Source: Acidiflorens sp963847715 (GTDB lineage: Bacteria; Acidobacteriota; Terriglobia; Terriglobales; Acidobacteriaceae). Taken from it: a stretch of 64,000 bases of DNA. The stretch is taken from assembly GCA_963847715.1 (NCBI GenBank), contig CAWKAZ010000020.1, positions 29,875 through 93,874 on the forward strand. The letters run 5' to 3'. The notes below the pieces were generated by a model, which saw only the letters and a program-made list of their open reading frames with translations, did not search any database and had not been told where the DNA came from. Every line of letters starts with the position of its first letter. Position 1 is the first letter of the stretch. A program made the translations under genes and the position numbers. Positions 1-9,758 of this stretch are shown piece by piece.

Positions 1-818
1 CGGGGTTCAAGTACAGGGCACCTTCACCTGGGCAAGAGTATCGATACCGGTTCCGCGACGATCGCCGGAGATTCGTTCGGAAACTCGATCTCCAGCTTGC
101 ATTGGTATGACCTGCGACTGAATCGCGGGCTTTCCGACTTTAACGTTGGCCGGACTCTTGTCGTGAATGGAACATGGGAAGTGCCAACTCCTTGGGCTTC
201 TTCGACTCTTGCTCAGCACGCCCTGGGTGGATGGGAACTGGGGCTTATCTTCACCGCAAGTGACGGCGTGCCCGTAACTCCGACTTGGGGAACCGGTTCT
301 GACCCGGCTAACACTCTGAGCAGCGATGACTGGGCCTTCCCGGACCGGTTGGGTGGATCCGGATGTAAAACGCTGACCAACCCGGGCCACCCGTCAAATT
401 ACATCAAGACGAATTGCTTTGCAGTTCCCATCGCACCCAACCAGGCCTTCTTGGAATGCAAACTGCGATCCTGCCCCGTCCGAGCATTGGCGCGTCCGCT
501 CGGCCCCCGGGGATCTTCGGATGCTTCAACCTGCGCGGCAATGCCGGTCGCAACATCATTATCACGCCCGGTGTCACCGAACTGGATTTCTCGATGTTCA
601 AGAACAACTACATCAAGAGCATTTCGGAGAAATTCAACATCCAGTTCCGAGCGGAGTTGTTCAACATTCTTAACCACGCGAACTTTGCGCCGCCGGTCAC
701 TCCCAACAACACGGACATTTTCGATGGAACCGGCGCGCCCACTGGCATCGCTGGTCAGATAACCCGGACCACCACCACCGCCCGCGAAATCCAGTTTGCG
801 GTAAAGGTGATCTTCTAG
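1..818 (+). CDS. Oar-like TonB-dependent receptor, C-terminal fragment, frameshifted
   Basis: This is the C-terminal barrel end of a large outer-membrane receptor of the carboxypeptidase-regulatory-like/TonB (Oar-like) type common in Acidobacteriota. The rest lies upstream of the window. Family features are LHWYDLRLNRGLSDFN, then a Cys-containing NCFAVP segment, LRGNAGRN, and FNIQFRAELFNILNHANFAPP near the end, finishing with aromatic ..VKVIF as outer-membrane barrels do. The reading frame changes near the GGG at 30-32, and again between about 440 and 512, where a CCCCCGGGG run sits. The coding sense therefore moves through three frames. Because conserved sequence continues across each break, these may be sequencing indels rather than decay. 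The substrate cannot be deduced. The protein would sit in the outer membrane. Confidence 0.8.
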
Positions 819-851
819 CCAATGTTCGCAAAGTAAGGAGTGGATAGTCGA

Positions 852-2349
852 GTGGCCAGCAAAGATCACAGCGCGGATATACGGCGCAAAACTGTTTCGC
901 CGGGCCTCACCCGGCGGAGCTGGTTACAGCAAGCAGCCTGGATCTCCGCGGCAGCAGCCCTTCCCCAAGTCGCATTCGCTGCCGCGGAGGATGCCAGTCC
1001 GGCCATCAGTCCGGTGATGGAGAAGCTCAGCGCTTACATGGCTGAGGCTCGGAACCGCGCGCTTCCCGAAATTGTTGTGCGCGAGACCGAGCACCACATC
1101 CTCGACACGATCGCCGCCATGGTTTCAGGCTCGGAACTCCCCCCGGGTCGCCTGGCAATCGAGTTCGCACGGACCTACGGCGGCGAGAAAATTTCCACCG
1201 TCGTTGCCTCCAAGATTCTCTGCGGACCAATCGAAGCCGCGCTCGCCAATGGCCAGCTGGCGCATTCCGACGAAACCGACGACGATTTCACCACCGGCGG
1301 CGCGCATCCGGGCTGCGCCGTCGTTCCCGCGGCGCTTGCCGCAGGTGAGCAATTTGGAATCAGCGGCACGCATTTCCTCCGATCCGTGGCTCTGGGCTAT
1401 GACGTCGCCATGCGCGCCATGAAGACCGTCGGCCCCGGAATGAAAGAGACGCATCCTTTAGTTGGAACCATGGGCGCGACCGCGGCAGCCGGATGCGCTG
1501 CCAGCCTCACCGCCGCAGCAGATGCGCTGGCTGTTCGATTATGCCGCGCAGCAGGCCGGCGCCGGCATCGGTTCGTGGCGCCGCGATACCGAGCACATCG
1601 AGAAGGCGTTTGTCTTCGGCGGCATGGGCGCTCGCAACGGTGTCAACTCCGCGCTGATCGTCCACTCTGGATGGACCGGTGCCAACGACGTTCTCTCGGG
1701 CCCCAACAACTTCGTCGAATCCTACAACCCAAAAGGCGACCCTGCCGGGATGATCGATCAACTCGGCGAACTTTATGGCGTGGTGCAGACGACCATCAAG
1801 AAATGGACGACCGGCGGCCCCATCCAGGCCCCGCTCGACGCACTCGAAAACATGCGCAAGCGACAGCCGTTCGAAGCGGATCAGGTGAAACAGGTCGTCG
1901 TGCGAGCCGCCACCAGCGCGGCATATACCGTCAACAATCGCGATATGCCGGACATCTGCCTGCAGCATCTGGTTGCCGTAATGCTGGTCGACAAAACGGT
2001 TTCGTTCAAGGCAGCCCACGACAAGGCGCGCATGCAGGACCCGGCGGTGCTGCGCGAACGTGCCAAAGTGCAGCTCATCCCCGACGCCGAACTCGAGAAG
2101 CTGATTCCTGTCCGGGTGGCGATCGTCGAGGTCACGCTCAATGACGGCAAGCAACTCACCGAACGTGTCGAGCATGTGCGCGGAACTCCGGAGAACCCGA
2201 TGACGCGCGAGGAAGTCGTCGCGAAGGCGCGCGAGTTAATGACGCCCGTTCTCGGCGCATCCACATGTTCCACCCTGATTGAAAGCGTGCTCGCACTCGA
2301 TACCGTTAAAGACGTCCGAGACCTTCGACCGCTACTTCAAAGCAAGTGA
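852..2349 (+). CDS. MmgE/PrpD family protein with Tat-type signal, one frameshift
   Basis: The protein belongs to the MmgE/PrpD superfamily (2-methylcitrate dehydratase-like, also cis-aconitate decarboxylase and iminodisuccinate epimerase). The N-terminus carries a twin-arginine-like signal (TRRSWLQ followed by a hydrophobic AAALPQVAFA stretch), which is unusual because most family members are cytosolic. Family motifs include the HSDETDD region, then GAHPGCAVVPAALA, and after the break the RDTEHIEKAFVFGGM segment. The frame changes around 1512-1525: LTAA in one frame continues as QQMRWLFDYAAQQ in another. The GTG at 852 is preferred because the AAGGAG at 835-840 abuts the GTG at 840, leaving no spacing. 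The exact substrate is not predictable. The frameshift is either a base-calling indel or an inactivating mutation. Confidence 0.8.
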
Positions 2350-2393
2350 AGCCGAGGGCTCGTCTGCTTTTCTAAACTGGGGTTCTGTTGAAT

Positions 2394-3840
2394 ATGACTG
2401 GGAGCAAGATAGCCAGGCTGCTGTTAGTGTTTACTGCTGTTGTTGGAAGTTGTTTGTATTCCGCTGCACAAGCGTCGTCGTCGGTGTCTCCTCAGGCGGC
2501 CCTCGATTTCGAGTTCTTCCGAACCAAAGTGCAGCCGATCTTCCTGAAGACCCGCGGCGAGCACGCGCGGTGCTATAGCTGCCACATTCTGTCGAATCGA
2601 ATTCTCCGCCTCGAGCCGTTGTCGCCGGGAAGCACGGACTGGAATGACGAGCAGTCGCACAAGAATTTTCAGAGCGCGACTCGAGGTTGTCAATACGGAC
2701 AATCCCGCTGCCAGCAAGCTGCTGCTTCATCCGCTCGCGCCTGAAGCCGGAGGTGATCCGTTTCATTCTGGCGGCCGGCAATTCGCGTCTCAGGACGATC
2801 CCGACTGGCGCGTGATAGCGGAATGGGTGGGCGTCATCCGCAAGGAACCGCCAGCGCCATTGCAACCGCTGATTTATGTCACCAGCAGCGCCGGCGAGAC
2901 GATCAATGCGATTGATCCGGCGACGAACCGGGTCGTGCAGGTCATTCACGGAATCGAGTTGCCCCATGGCATCGCACTGTCTCCGGACGGCGCGAGAATC
3001 TACGTCAGCAATGAAGCGGAGAGCGTGCTTGACGTTGTCGATCGCAAGACTGGGGAAATTCAACGCAAGATTCCGCTCAGCGGGCGGCCCAACAATCTCA
3101 CGATGACGAAGGATGGTTCGCTGGTGCTGGTCGGTATTCGAGTGAGGTCTGGTGCCTTGGACGTGATCGACACTGCGTCACTCAAAAACATAAAGAGCAT
3201 TCCCGTGGACGGTCCAGTTCACAACGTATACGTCACCCCCGACAGCAAGTTTGTGGTCAGCGGTTCGATCGAGAGTAAAACCGTTAGCGTGGTCGATCTT
3301 CAAACCCAGCAGATGGCCTGGGAAGTGAAATTCGACAAGCCCGTCCGTCCAATGGCTTTCGACACGAATCCTGATGGCTCGACCCGCCGTATTTTCGTTC
3401 AGCTCTCCACCCTCCACGGATTCGCCGTTGTTGACTTCGCGAAGCGGGCCGAGGTAGCCAGGATCAAGCTGCCCGACCAACCCTCCGGCTTCGGAGTCGC
3501 CGAAGGGCGAGCAGGAATTCCGTCCCACGGGATCGGTGTGGCGCCGGACGGGAGGTCCTTATGGATCGACAGCACGTTAGCGAATTCTGTTTACGAATAT
3601 TCACTTCCCGACCTGAAGTTGATCGGAAGCGCCGAGCTACCGGAGGTTCACCCCGCCAATCACGCGCCCACTGGTGCGATTCCGGACTGGATTGCATTCA
3701 CGCCCGACAGCAAATTTGTTTATGTTGCGGACTCCGCGCTGCGAATGGTGTCGGTGATTGACGCGGAGAAGCTGAAGGAAGTTGCTCGGGTACCGGTGGG
3801 CGAAGTCCCAAAGCGGATGGTTACCTTGGTCGTGCACTAG
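2394..3840 (+). CDS. Secreted cytochrome c-like / YncE-type beta-propeller protein, one frameshift
   Basis: A signal peptide (hydrophobic LLLVFTAVVG, ending SAAQA) is followed by a c-type haem motif CYSCH near residue 60. A seven-bladed-type YVTN/YncE beta-propeller then runs from IYVTSSAGETINAID through VAPDGRSLWID to VYVADSALRMVSVID. The N-terminal part and the propeller are in different frames and join near 2665-2690 (SHKNFQ to RLEVVNTDNPAASKLL). The NPAASKLL segment is typical of cytochrome modules fused to such propellers, so one original protein is likely. It would be periplasmic and could pass electrons, but no partner is encoded next to it. TTG at 2388 is an alternative start. Confidence 0.7.
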
Positions 3841-3877
3841 GTTTGGCAGCAGCACGAATACGAACGCGAAGTGAAAT

Positions 3878-5201
3878 ATGGCCGAGCAGTTGGCCGCTTC
3901 TCCGGAAGCGGAAAATATCGGGTCCTCGTCCGCGACATCTGAGGTTGGACAGCGCGCCCGGCATCGTATTGCGAAACGGTTACTGCCGTTCCTGATGGTG
4001 CTGTATGTAATCGCGTTCCTCGATCGGATGAACATCGGCGCAGCCGCCCTTCAGATGCCGCACGATCTGGGATTCAGTCCAGCGGTGATTGGGTTCGGAG
4101 CCGGAATTTTCTTTTTCGGCTACTTTCTGCTGGGGTTTCCCGGCGCGTTGATCGCAGAACGATGGAGCGCCCGCAAGTTGATGGGTTGCATCATGATCGG
4201 CTGGGGCCTGATCACCGTGTTCATGGCTTTCATCCACACTGCGCCGCAGTTCTACATTGTGCGCTTCCTGGTAGGCGCGACCGAATCCGGATTTTTCCCC
4301 GGCGCAATCGTCTACATGACCCACTGGTTCCGTTATGAAGACCGGGCCAAGGCGGTCGCCTTCTTCTATGCCGCGAACCCGCTTTCATACGTCATTGGTT
4401 CGCCGCTGGCCGGTGTGCTGCTCGGGCTTTCCTGGCTGGGATTGAGGGGCTGGCGCTGGCTCTTCATCCTGGAGGGCATTCCGGCCGTGTTGTTCGGAAT
4501 CATTACGCTGTTTTACTTGACCGACTGGCCGCACCTGGCGAAATGGCTTCCGTCGGATGAGAAAGGGTGGATCACCGAACAACTGCAGCGGGAGAAAGAG
4601 GCCAAGAAGCGAGTGCGTGCCTACAGCATCTGGGAAGCGTTGCGCCATCGCGACGTAGTTCTCCTGTCTCTCTGTTATTTCTGCGCAATGACCGGGAGCT
4701 ATGGGATCGGGTTCTGGTTTCCGACAATCGTGAAGCGCCTGTCGGGCCTGAGCGATCTCAAAGTAACCCTGATCGGTGCTCTTCCGTATGTCGTTGCAAT
4801 TGTCGTGCAGCAAGCGAACGGGTGGCACTCTGATCACACCCGCGAGCGCCGCTTGCATGCGGCCTTACCCGTGCTGGTTTGTGCCTGCGGGCTTGCCCTG
4901 GCAGTATATTTCGGGCCAACCCAGTGCTCTCGATCGTCCTTCTGATCGGTGCGGGTGGTGTTTTCTATGGATTCCAGCCGGTGTTTTGGGCGGTGCCAAC
5001 GCTTTTCCTCGGAGAATCTGCCGCGGCTGCATCGATCGGCTTGATCAATTCCGTGGGAAATCTCGGCGGCTTTCGTGGGACCCATGGTGATCGGATACCT
5101 TGCCGGCCGCACGCATAGCTTTGCTCGCCGGACTCTGGTATCTCGTCGGCAGTCTCATTACGGCTGGAATTCTCATGCTCGTTGTGGGCGTCGGGCCGTA
5201 G
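3878..5201 (+). pseudogene. MFS anion:cation symporter-like transporter, three apparent frameshifts
   Basis: This is a major facilitator of the ACS (phthalate permease/tartrate-glucarate) type. The amphipathic start RIAKRLLPFLMVLYVIAFLDRMNIG is followed by repeated membrane helices and the signature region around FFGYFLLGFPGALIAERW. The frame runs from 3878 to about 4912. It must then shift at a GGG (YFG to ANPVLSIVLL), again near 5065 (GGF to VGPMVIGYLAGRT), and again near 5125, reaching AGLWYLVGSLITAGILM and the stop at 5199-5201. Three breaks in 220 bp mean either a dying gene or a stretch of poor sequence. The neighbouring tartrate/D-malate dehydrogenase at 6540 fits a C4 dicarboxylic or sugar-acid substrate, but that link is inference. 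Confidence 0.7.
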
Positions 5202-5369
5202 AGCCGGTTAGCGCCGCTGTTTAACGATCGCGCAGGTGTTCATGAGTGCCGCGAATTGTTTTTAATGTTCGATTAATGCCCATTTCATGTTCGTCCTTAT
5301 TAATGTAAGGGCGTGCTTCGTGAACGAAAACCGTAGCGACTGTCTTGATTTTCAATACTGGAGGTAAAG

Positions 5370-6392
5370 GTGAATCAATCAAAATTAATGTTGTTCTCTG
5401 CCGTACTGCTGGCTCTCGTGGCCGGAGTCTGGGCTCAACAGAAACCGACGCTGGAACTTGTGACAACCACGCCGCTACCGGAACTGAAGGATGGCGATTT
5501 CGACCACTTCACTCCCGACGTCGCGGGAAACAGGCTCTACGCTACGGCGGAAGAGAACTCGAAGGTTCTGGTGTTTGATCTCAAGACTAACAAGCTGATC
5601 CACACCATCAGCGATCTCAAAGCTCCCCATTCGATGCTCCTTCGGGCCGACCTGAAAAAGCTCTTCGTGGTCGACGGCGACCTCGGCGAGATCAAGATCT
5701 ACGAGACCGATTCTTATAAGCCGGTCGGCAGTATCAAGTTGAAGGAAGGTGCGGACGCCAGCGCCTATGATCCCTCGACCAAATACCTCTACGTGGTCAA
5801 TGGTGGCAAGGATGCGAAACTCCCCAACGCCTACATCAGTGTCGTGGACACCGATGCCGGCAAGGTCGTCGCCGAAATGAAGATCGATTCCAACGACGTC
5901 GAAGGCATGGCCATTGAAAAAGCGGGGCCTCGCATCTTTGTCGTTATCCGTGGAAACAACGCCGTCGAAGTCTTCGACCGCACCAGTCGCAAGTTGCTGG
6001 CGACCTGGTCGATTGCGGCGGAAGGTAAGAAACCTACTGCAATCGCTTATGACGAAGACGACCACCGGCTCTTTATCGGCCCTCGTGATCCCGGAAAGCT
6101 CATTGTTCTGAATACCGACTCGGGCAAGATTGTGGCCAGCGTGCCAGCTGCGGCCATGGTCGATGACATGGCTTTCGATGCTCAGCGCAAGCGTGTCTAT
6201 TACGCGGGAACCATGTTTCTCGATGTGTTTCAGGCGACCGACCCTGATCACTATGAGCAAGTCAGTCACGTGCCCACGGCATTTCGAGCGAAGACGGGGG
6301 TTTTTGTTCCTGAATTGAGTCTCTTCTACCTCGCGGTACCCCACCACGAGAAGCAATCTGCCGAACTGCGGGTCTACAAGGTGCTTCCGTAA
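5370..6392 (+). CDS. Secreted YncE-like beta-propeller protein
   Basis: The 340-residue protein has a Sec signal peptide (LMLFSAVLLALVAGVWAQQ) and YVTN-type beta-propeller repeats (YLYVVNGGKDAKLPNAYISV, RIFVVIRGNNAVEVFDR, RLFIGPRDPGKLIVLNTDSG). GTG at 5370 is the start because GGAGG lies at 5360-5364. Such proteins are periplasmic or surface-exposed and are thought to bind partners through the propeller. No catalytic residues are recognised. It is similar in type to the propeller half of the gene at 2394. A strong terminator follows at 6437, so it is probably monocistronic. Confidence 0.85.
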   Translation: MNQSKLMLFSAVLLALVAGVWAQQKPTLELVTTTPLPELKDGDFDHFTPDVAGNRLYATAEENSKVLVFDLKTNKLIHTISDLKAPHSMLLRADLKKLFVVDGDLGEIKIYETDSYKPVGSIKLKEGADASAYDPSTKYLYVVNGGKDAKLPNAYISVVDTDAGKVVAEMKIDSNDVEGMAIEKAGPRIFVVIRGNNAVEVFDRTSRKLLATWSIAAEGKKPTAIAYDEDDHRLFIGPRDPGKLIVLNTDSGKIVASVPAAAMVDDMAFDAQRKRVYYAGTMFLDVFQATDPDHYEQVSHVPTAFRAKTGVFVPELSLFYLAVPHHEKQSAELRVYKVLP

Positions 6393-6436
6393 GGCGTGCT
6401 GAGTCTCTTTGCAAGCTCGTCGAACACAAACAAATA

Positions 6437-6470
6437 GACGCTCTTCCCGATAGAGAAGAGCGTCCGTTTT
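6437..6470. terminator. Rho-independent terminator
   Basis: A perfect 10-bp stem (GACGCTCTTC / GAAGAGCGTC) with an 8-nt loop is followed by CGTTTT. It lies between convergent genes (propeller on + and dehydrogenase on -) and could serve both directions, though the T-run is on the + strand. Confidence 0.85.
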
Positions 6471-6539
6471 ATTCTTGTCTTGTCCCTCGCGTAGCAAAGA
6501 ACTGAAATAACTGTTCTAGTCAGAGTGAGAATTCCGGCA

Positions 6540-7604
6540 TCAGTCCTTAACGACCTCAGCGGCAATAGCTTTTCCCATGTCCTCGGTAGTGGCCTTCCCG
6601 CCGATATCGGGCGTGAGAGGATCGCGGCGTGCCAGCACTTTGAATACGGCATCTTCCACGGCACGAGCTGCCTTTCTCTCGCCAAAATGGTCCAACATCA
6701 TGGCGCCCGACCAGATTTGTGCTGCCGGATTGGCGATCTTTTTTCCGGCAATATCTGGAGCTGAGCCATGGACCGGTTCGAACATGGAAGGGTACTCGCG
6801 CTCCGGATTCAGATTGGCGGAGGGCGCGAGCCCCATCGATCCGACAACCGCAGCGCCAAGATCCGACAAAATATCGCCGAACAGATTTGATCCCACGACG
6901 ACATCAAAATGGTCAGGACGGCTGACGAAGTGCGCCGACAGAATATCAATATGGTACTGGTCGGTTTTTACGTTCGGATATTTCTTTGCCACCGCCGCAA
7001 ACCGTTCATCCCAGAACGGCATGGTGAACACGATGCCATTCGACTTGGTCGCCGACGTCACGTGATTCTTGCGCGACTGCGCTAGCTCGAAGGCGTAGTT
7101 CATGATCCGGTCGCAGCCCTGCCGCGTAAACACCGTCTCTTGAATCGCCATTTCAAGATCAGTGTTCTTATGCAAACGGCCGCCCACTTCGGAGTACTCG
7201 CCCTCGTTGTTCTCACGGACAATTACGAAATCGATCTCTCCCGCTTTCCGTCCGCTGAGCGGGGTCGACACACCTTCCAACAAACGTATGGGGCGTAGAT
7301 TCACATACTGCTTAAAAGCCCGGCGGATAGGAATCAGCAAGCCCCACAGAGAAACGTGATCGGGCACCCCTGGGTATCCCACCGCACCCAGAAAGATAGC
7401 GTCAAAAGGACGCAGTTGGTCGAGACCATCCTCCGGCATCATTCGCCCGGTCTTCCGATAGGTCTCGCAGCTCCAGTCGAAATGCTGCCACGAGAATGAA
7501 ATGTCAAACTGCCGTGCTGCTGCTTCCAGCACTCGAATGCCTTCAGGAACCACTTCACGGCCGATGCCGTCGCCTTCAATGACTGCTATCTTGTAATTCT
7601 TCAA
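6540..7604 (-). CDS. Tartrate / D-malate dehydrogenase-type decarboxylating dehydrogenase
   Basis: The 354-residue protein belongs to the isocitrate/isopropylmalate dehydrogenase family. Visible are the NAD-binding start IAVIEGDGIGREVVPEG, the GVPDHVSLWGLLIPIRR segment typical of the TtuC/DmlA (tartrate, D-malate) branch, the RENNEGEYSEVGGR substrate loop, the metal-binding FGDILSDLGA, and EPVHGSAPDIAGK. It should oxidatively decarboxylate a 2-hydroxyacid such as D-malate or tartrate using NAD and a divalent metal in the cytoplasm. Length matches the family. It is separated by only 15 bases from the upstream amidohydrolase on the same strand, so the two may be co-transcribed. The precise substrate needs assay; isopropylmalate is less likely given the motif above. 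Confidence 0.85.
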   Translation of the reverse strand: MKNYKIAVIEGDGIGREVVPEGIRVLEAAARQFDISFSWQHFDWSCETYRKTGRMMPEDGLDQLRPFDAIFLGAVGYPGVPDHVSLWGLLIPIRRAFKQYVNLRPIRLLEGVSTPLSGRKAGEIDFVIVRENNEGEYSEVGGRLHKNTDLEMAIQETVFTRQGCDRIMNYAFELAQSRKNHVTSATKSNGIVFTMPFWDERFAAVAKKYPNVKTDQYHIDILSAHFVSRPDHFDVVVGSNLFGDILSDLGAAVVGSMGLAPSANLNPEREYPSMFEPVHGSAPDIAGKKIANPAAQIWSGAMMLDHFGERKAARAVEDAVFKVLARRDPLTPDIGGKATTEDMGKAIAAEVVKD

Positions 7605-7619
7605 GTTCCCTCGATTGGC

Positions 7620-8909
7620 CTACTTGAGCTCGTTTTTGTAAACCTGCCCACCCTTCATCACGAACTTCACACGCTCTAGTTCTGTGACATCGGTGGTCGG
7701 ATCGCCTGTCACGGCGACCACATCCGCAAACTTTCCCGCTTCGAGTGACCCGATGCGATCCTGCCACCCCATCAACTGCGCCGCCCCCGTCGTGGCCGCC
7801 AGGATTGCCTGCGTTGGAGTCATTCCGAATTTCACCATATACCAAAATTCTTTGGTCTGGCTCCCGTGCGGGAAGGGACCGGCTCCAGAACCGAACGCGA
7901 TCTTGACACCTTGCGCGACGGCCTTCGCGAAGCTGCGTTCGGAAACCTCTGCCACGCTGTGTCCGTGATATTTCTTCTCATTTTCCTCGCGATCAAGCTG
8001 GTAATGATAAAGCGTCGGCAGCAGGTAAATGCCTTTCTGGATCATCTGCTTGATCTCGCCGTCATCCAGATCCACGCCGTGTTCAATCGACTCCACACCC
8101 GCGTTGATACAGTTGTGTAGACCTTCCCCGCCAAAGGCGTGGCAGGAGACTTTGTGCCCGCGGCGATGGGCTTCGTCTACGATGGCATTCACTTCGTCTG
8201 CCGTGAAAGTCGGTGGAACATCCATCTTTCCATCTTCCGTAAATTTGAACTGATACGCCGCATACAACTTGATCCAGTCCGCGCCATGTGCGATCTGCTC
8301 GCGTACAGCCGCTCGAGCTGCCCAGGGAGAATCCACGACTTGCAGGGTCATCGGCAGGTCCAACTCCTGGGAATATCCATTCATCAGGAAGCCACCCGTC
8401 GCTTGCAGTCCGCGCGTTGACACCTGCATGCGCGGACCACTCACGATGCCGCGATTGATGGCATTCCGCAGATCCACGTCACTGTACATCGCGCCCAGTG
8501 TCTTCAAATCACGAAGAGTGGTGAAGCCCGCCATCATGTCTTTCTGCGCATTGGCGAGGGCGGTGAGGGTGCGGTACTGGTAGGAGTCGTGCAGAAACTG
8601 TTCTTCGAGATCGGGGCCGTTCCCGAAGACGTGCGTGTGCGCGTCGATCAGGCCGGGCAGCACCGTGTCATGGCTCAGATCCAGCACTTCGGCGCCCGCG
8701 GGTATTTTTACCCGCTCCGCCGAGCCGACTTCGGTGATCCGCTCACCGTGGATCAGCACTACTTGATTGCTGACCAGCTTTCCTGACTTCGTGTCGAAGA
8801 GCCGGCCGGCCCGAATCGCGACCCAATGGTCCGCGGTGGGTGCTTGGGCGCTGGCTATCGCGCCCGCAAGTAGCAATATTGGCAAAGCAGCAAGACATTT
8901 CTTAAGCAT
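7620..8909 (-). CDS. Secreted amidohydrolase-family protein lacking the usual active-site Asp
   Basis: The 429-residue protein has a signal peptide (LAALPILLLAGAIASAQA). It is a metal-dependent amidohydrolase of the imidazolonepropionase/prolidase-like branch. It shows DAHTHV (metal-binding HxH), HRRGHKVSCHAFG and GVESIEHGVD histidines, and a C-terminal composite-domain end GSLEAGKFADVVAVTGDP. In most relatives the catalytic Asp sits in a GTDAG motif before the Pro-His-Gly. Here the DNA at about 7880-7900 encodes FGSGAGPFPHG, so that Asp is replaced by Gly. Activity may be altered or lost. The start follows a short divergent promoter region shared with the response regulator at 9078. Confidence 0.85.
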   Translation of the reverse strand: MLKKCLAALPILLLAGAIASAQAPTADHWVAIRAGRLFDTKSGKLVSNQVVLIHGERITEVGSAERVKIPAGAEVLDLSHDTVLPGLIDAHTHVFGNGPDLEEQFLHDSYQYRTLTALANAQKDMMAGFTTLRDLKTLGAMYSDVDLRNAINRGIVSGPRMQVSTRGLQATGGFLMNGYSQELDLPMTLQVVDSPWAARAAVREQIAHGADWIKLYAAYQFKFTEDGKMDVPPTFTADEVNAIVDEAHRRGHKVSCHAFGGEGLHNCINAGVESIEHGVDLDDGEIKQMIQKGIYLLPTLYHYQLDREENEKKYHGHSVAEVSERSFAKAVAQGVKIAFGSGAGPFPHGSQTKEFWYMVKFGMTPTQAILAATTGAAQLMGWQDRIGSLEAGKFADVVAVTGDPTTDVTELERVKFVMKGGQVYKNELK

Positions 8910-9077
8910 GGCGGATACAGATCCTCATCTCCCAACATTAACTTCGAATGAAGAGGAAATGAAACTTTGTTCAGACAGCTGTGCATTGCATCCGCCAGCC
9001 GTTTCTGAATAACTTTTTATCCTCGCTTTGCTTAGGATTAATCTTGCGATATCAGTATTCGAGACAAGAGGAGCTCG

Positions 9078-9758
9078 ATGCGGATTTTGCTAGTCGAGGA
9101 CGAACCGAAGGTATCGACGTTTGTCGCCCGCGGGCTCATGGCCGAGCGCTTCGCTGTCGACGTCACGGCGGACGGCCAGTCTGGACTCGATCTCGCAACT
9201 ACCTACAGCTACGATCTTGTGATTCTCGATTTGATGTTGCCGAAAATGGACGGCACCCAGGTCCTACGCCGCCTCCGAAGTCAGAACGTCAACGTCCCGG
9301 TGATGATTCTCACCGCTCGCGACGCCGTCGCCGACAAGGTCGGCAATTTCGAGGCGGGGGCGGACGACTACCTTACCAAACCTTTCGCTTTCGCTGAGCT
9401 TCTGGTTCGGGTCAAGGCGCTCCTCCGTCGTGGACCAGTTAGCCGCAGCAGCGTCGTCCGCGTGGGCGATTTGGAGTTAGACCGACTTTCCCAGCAAGTG
9501 AAGCGCGCCGGAAGCAAGATTGATCTGACTTCGAAAGAATATTCGCTGCTCGAGTATTTAATGTCGAATGCTGGCCGGGTTCTTTCGCGAACCATGATTA
9601 TCGAGCACGTGTGGGATCAGAGTTTCGACGGGATCACTAATATTGTGGACGTCTATGTGCGTCACCTTCGCAGCAAGGTCGACGATCCCTTTGAAAAAAA
9701 GTTGATTCGCACGGTTCGAGGCGTTGGCTATACCATTGGCAATGGAGCCACTTCGTGA
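9078..9758 (+). CDS. OmpR-family response regulator
   Basis: The 226-residue protein has an N-terminal receiver domain with acidic pocket VEDE, phosphoacceptor Asp51 in VILDLMLPKMDG, conserved Thr in ILTARD and Lys in LTKPF. A C-terminal winged helix follows (SKEYSLLEYLMSNAGRVLSR, then YVRHLRSKVDD and VRGVGYTI). It resembles the CusR/QseB group. Its stop overlaps the start of the kinase gene by four bases, so the pair is translationally coupled. A GGAG at 9069-9072 precedes the ATG. The divergent 168-bp region towards the amidohydrolase gene is the likely promoter, and that gene is a possible but unproven target. Confidence 0.93.
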   Translation: MRILLVEDEPKVSTFVARGLMAERFAVDVTADGQSGLDLATTYSYDLVILDLMLPKMDGTQVLRRLRSQNVNVPVMILTARDAVADKVGNFEAGADDYLTKPFAFAELLVRVKALLRRGPVSRSSVVRVGDLELDRLSQQVKRAGSKIDLTSKEYSLLEYLMSNAGRVLSRTMIIEHVWDQSFDGITNIVDVYVRHLRSKVDDPFEKKLIRTVRGVGYTIGNGATS

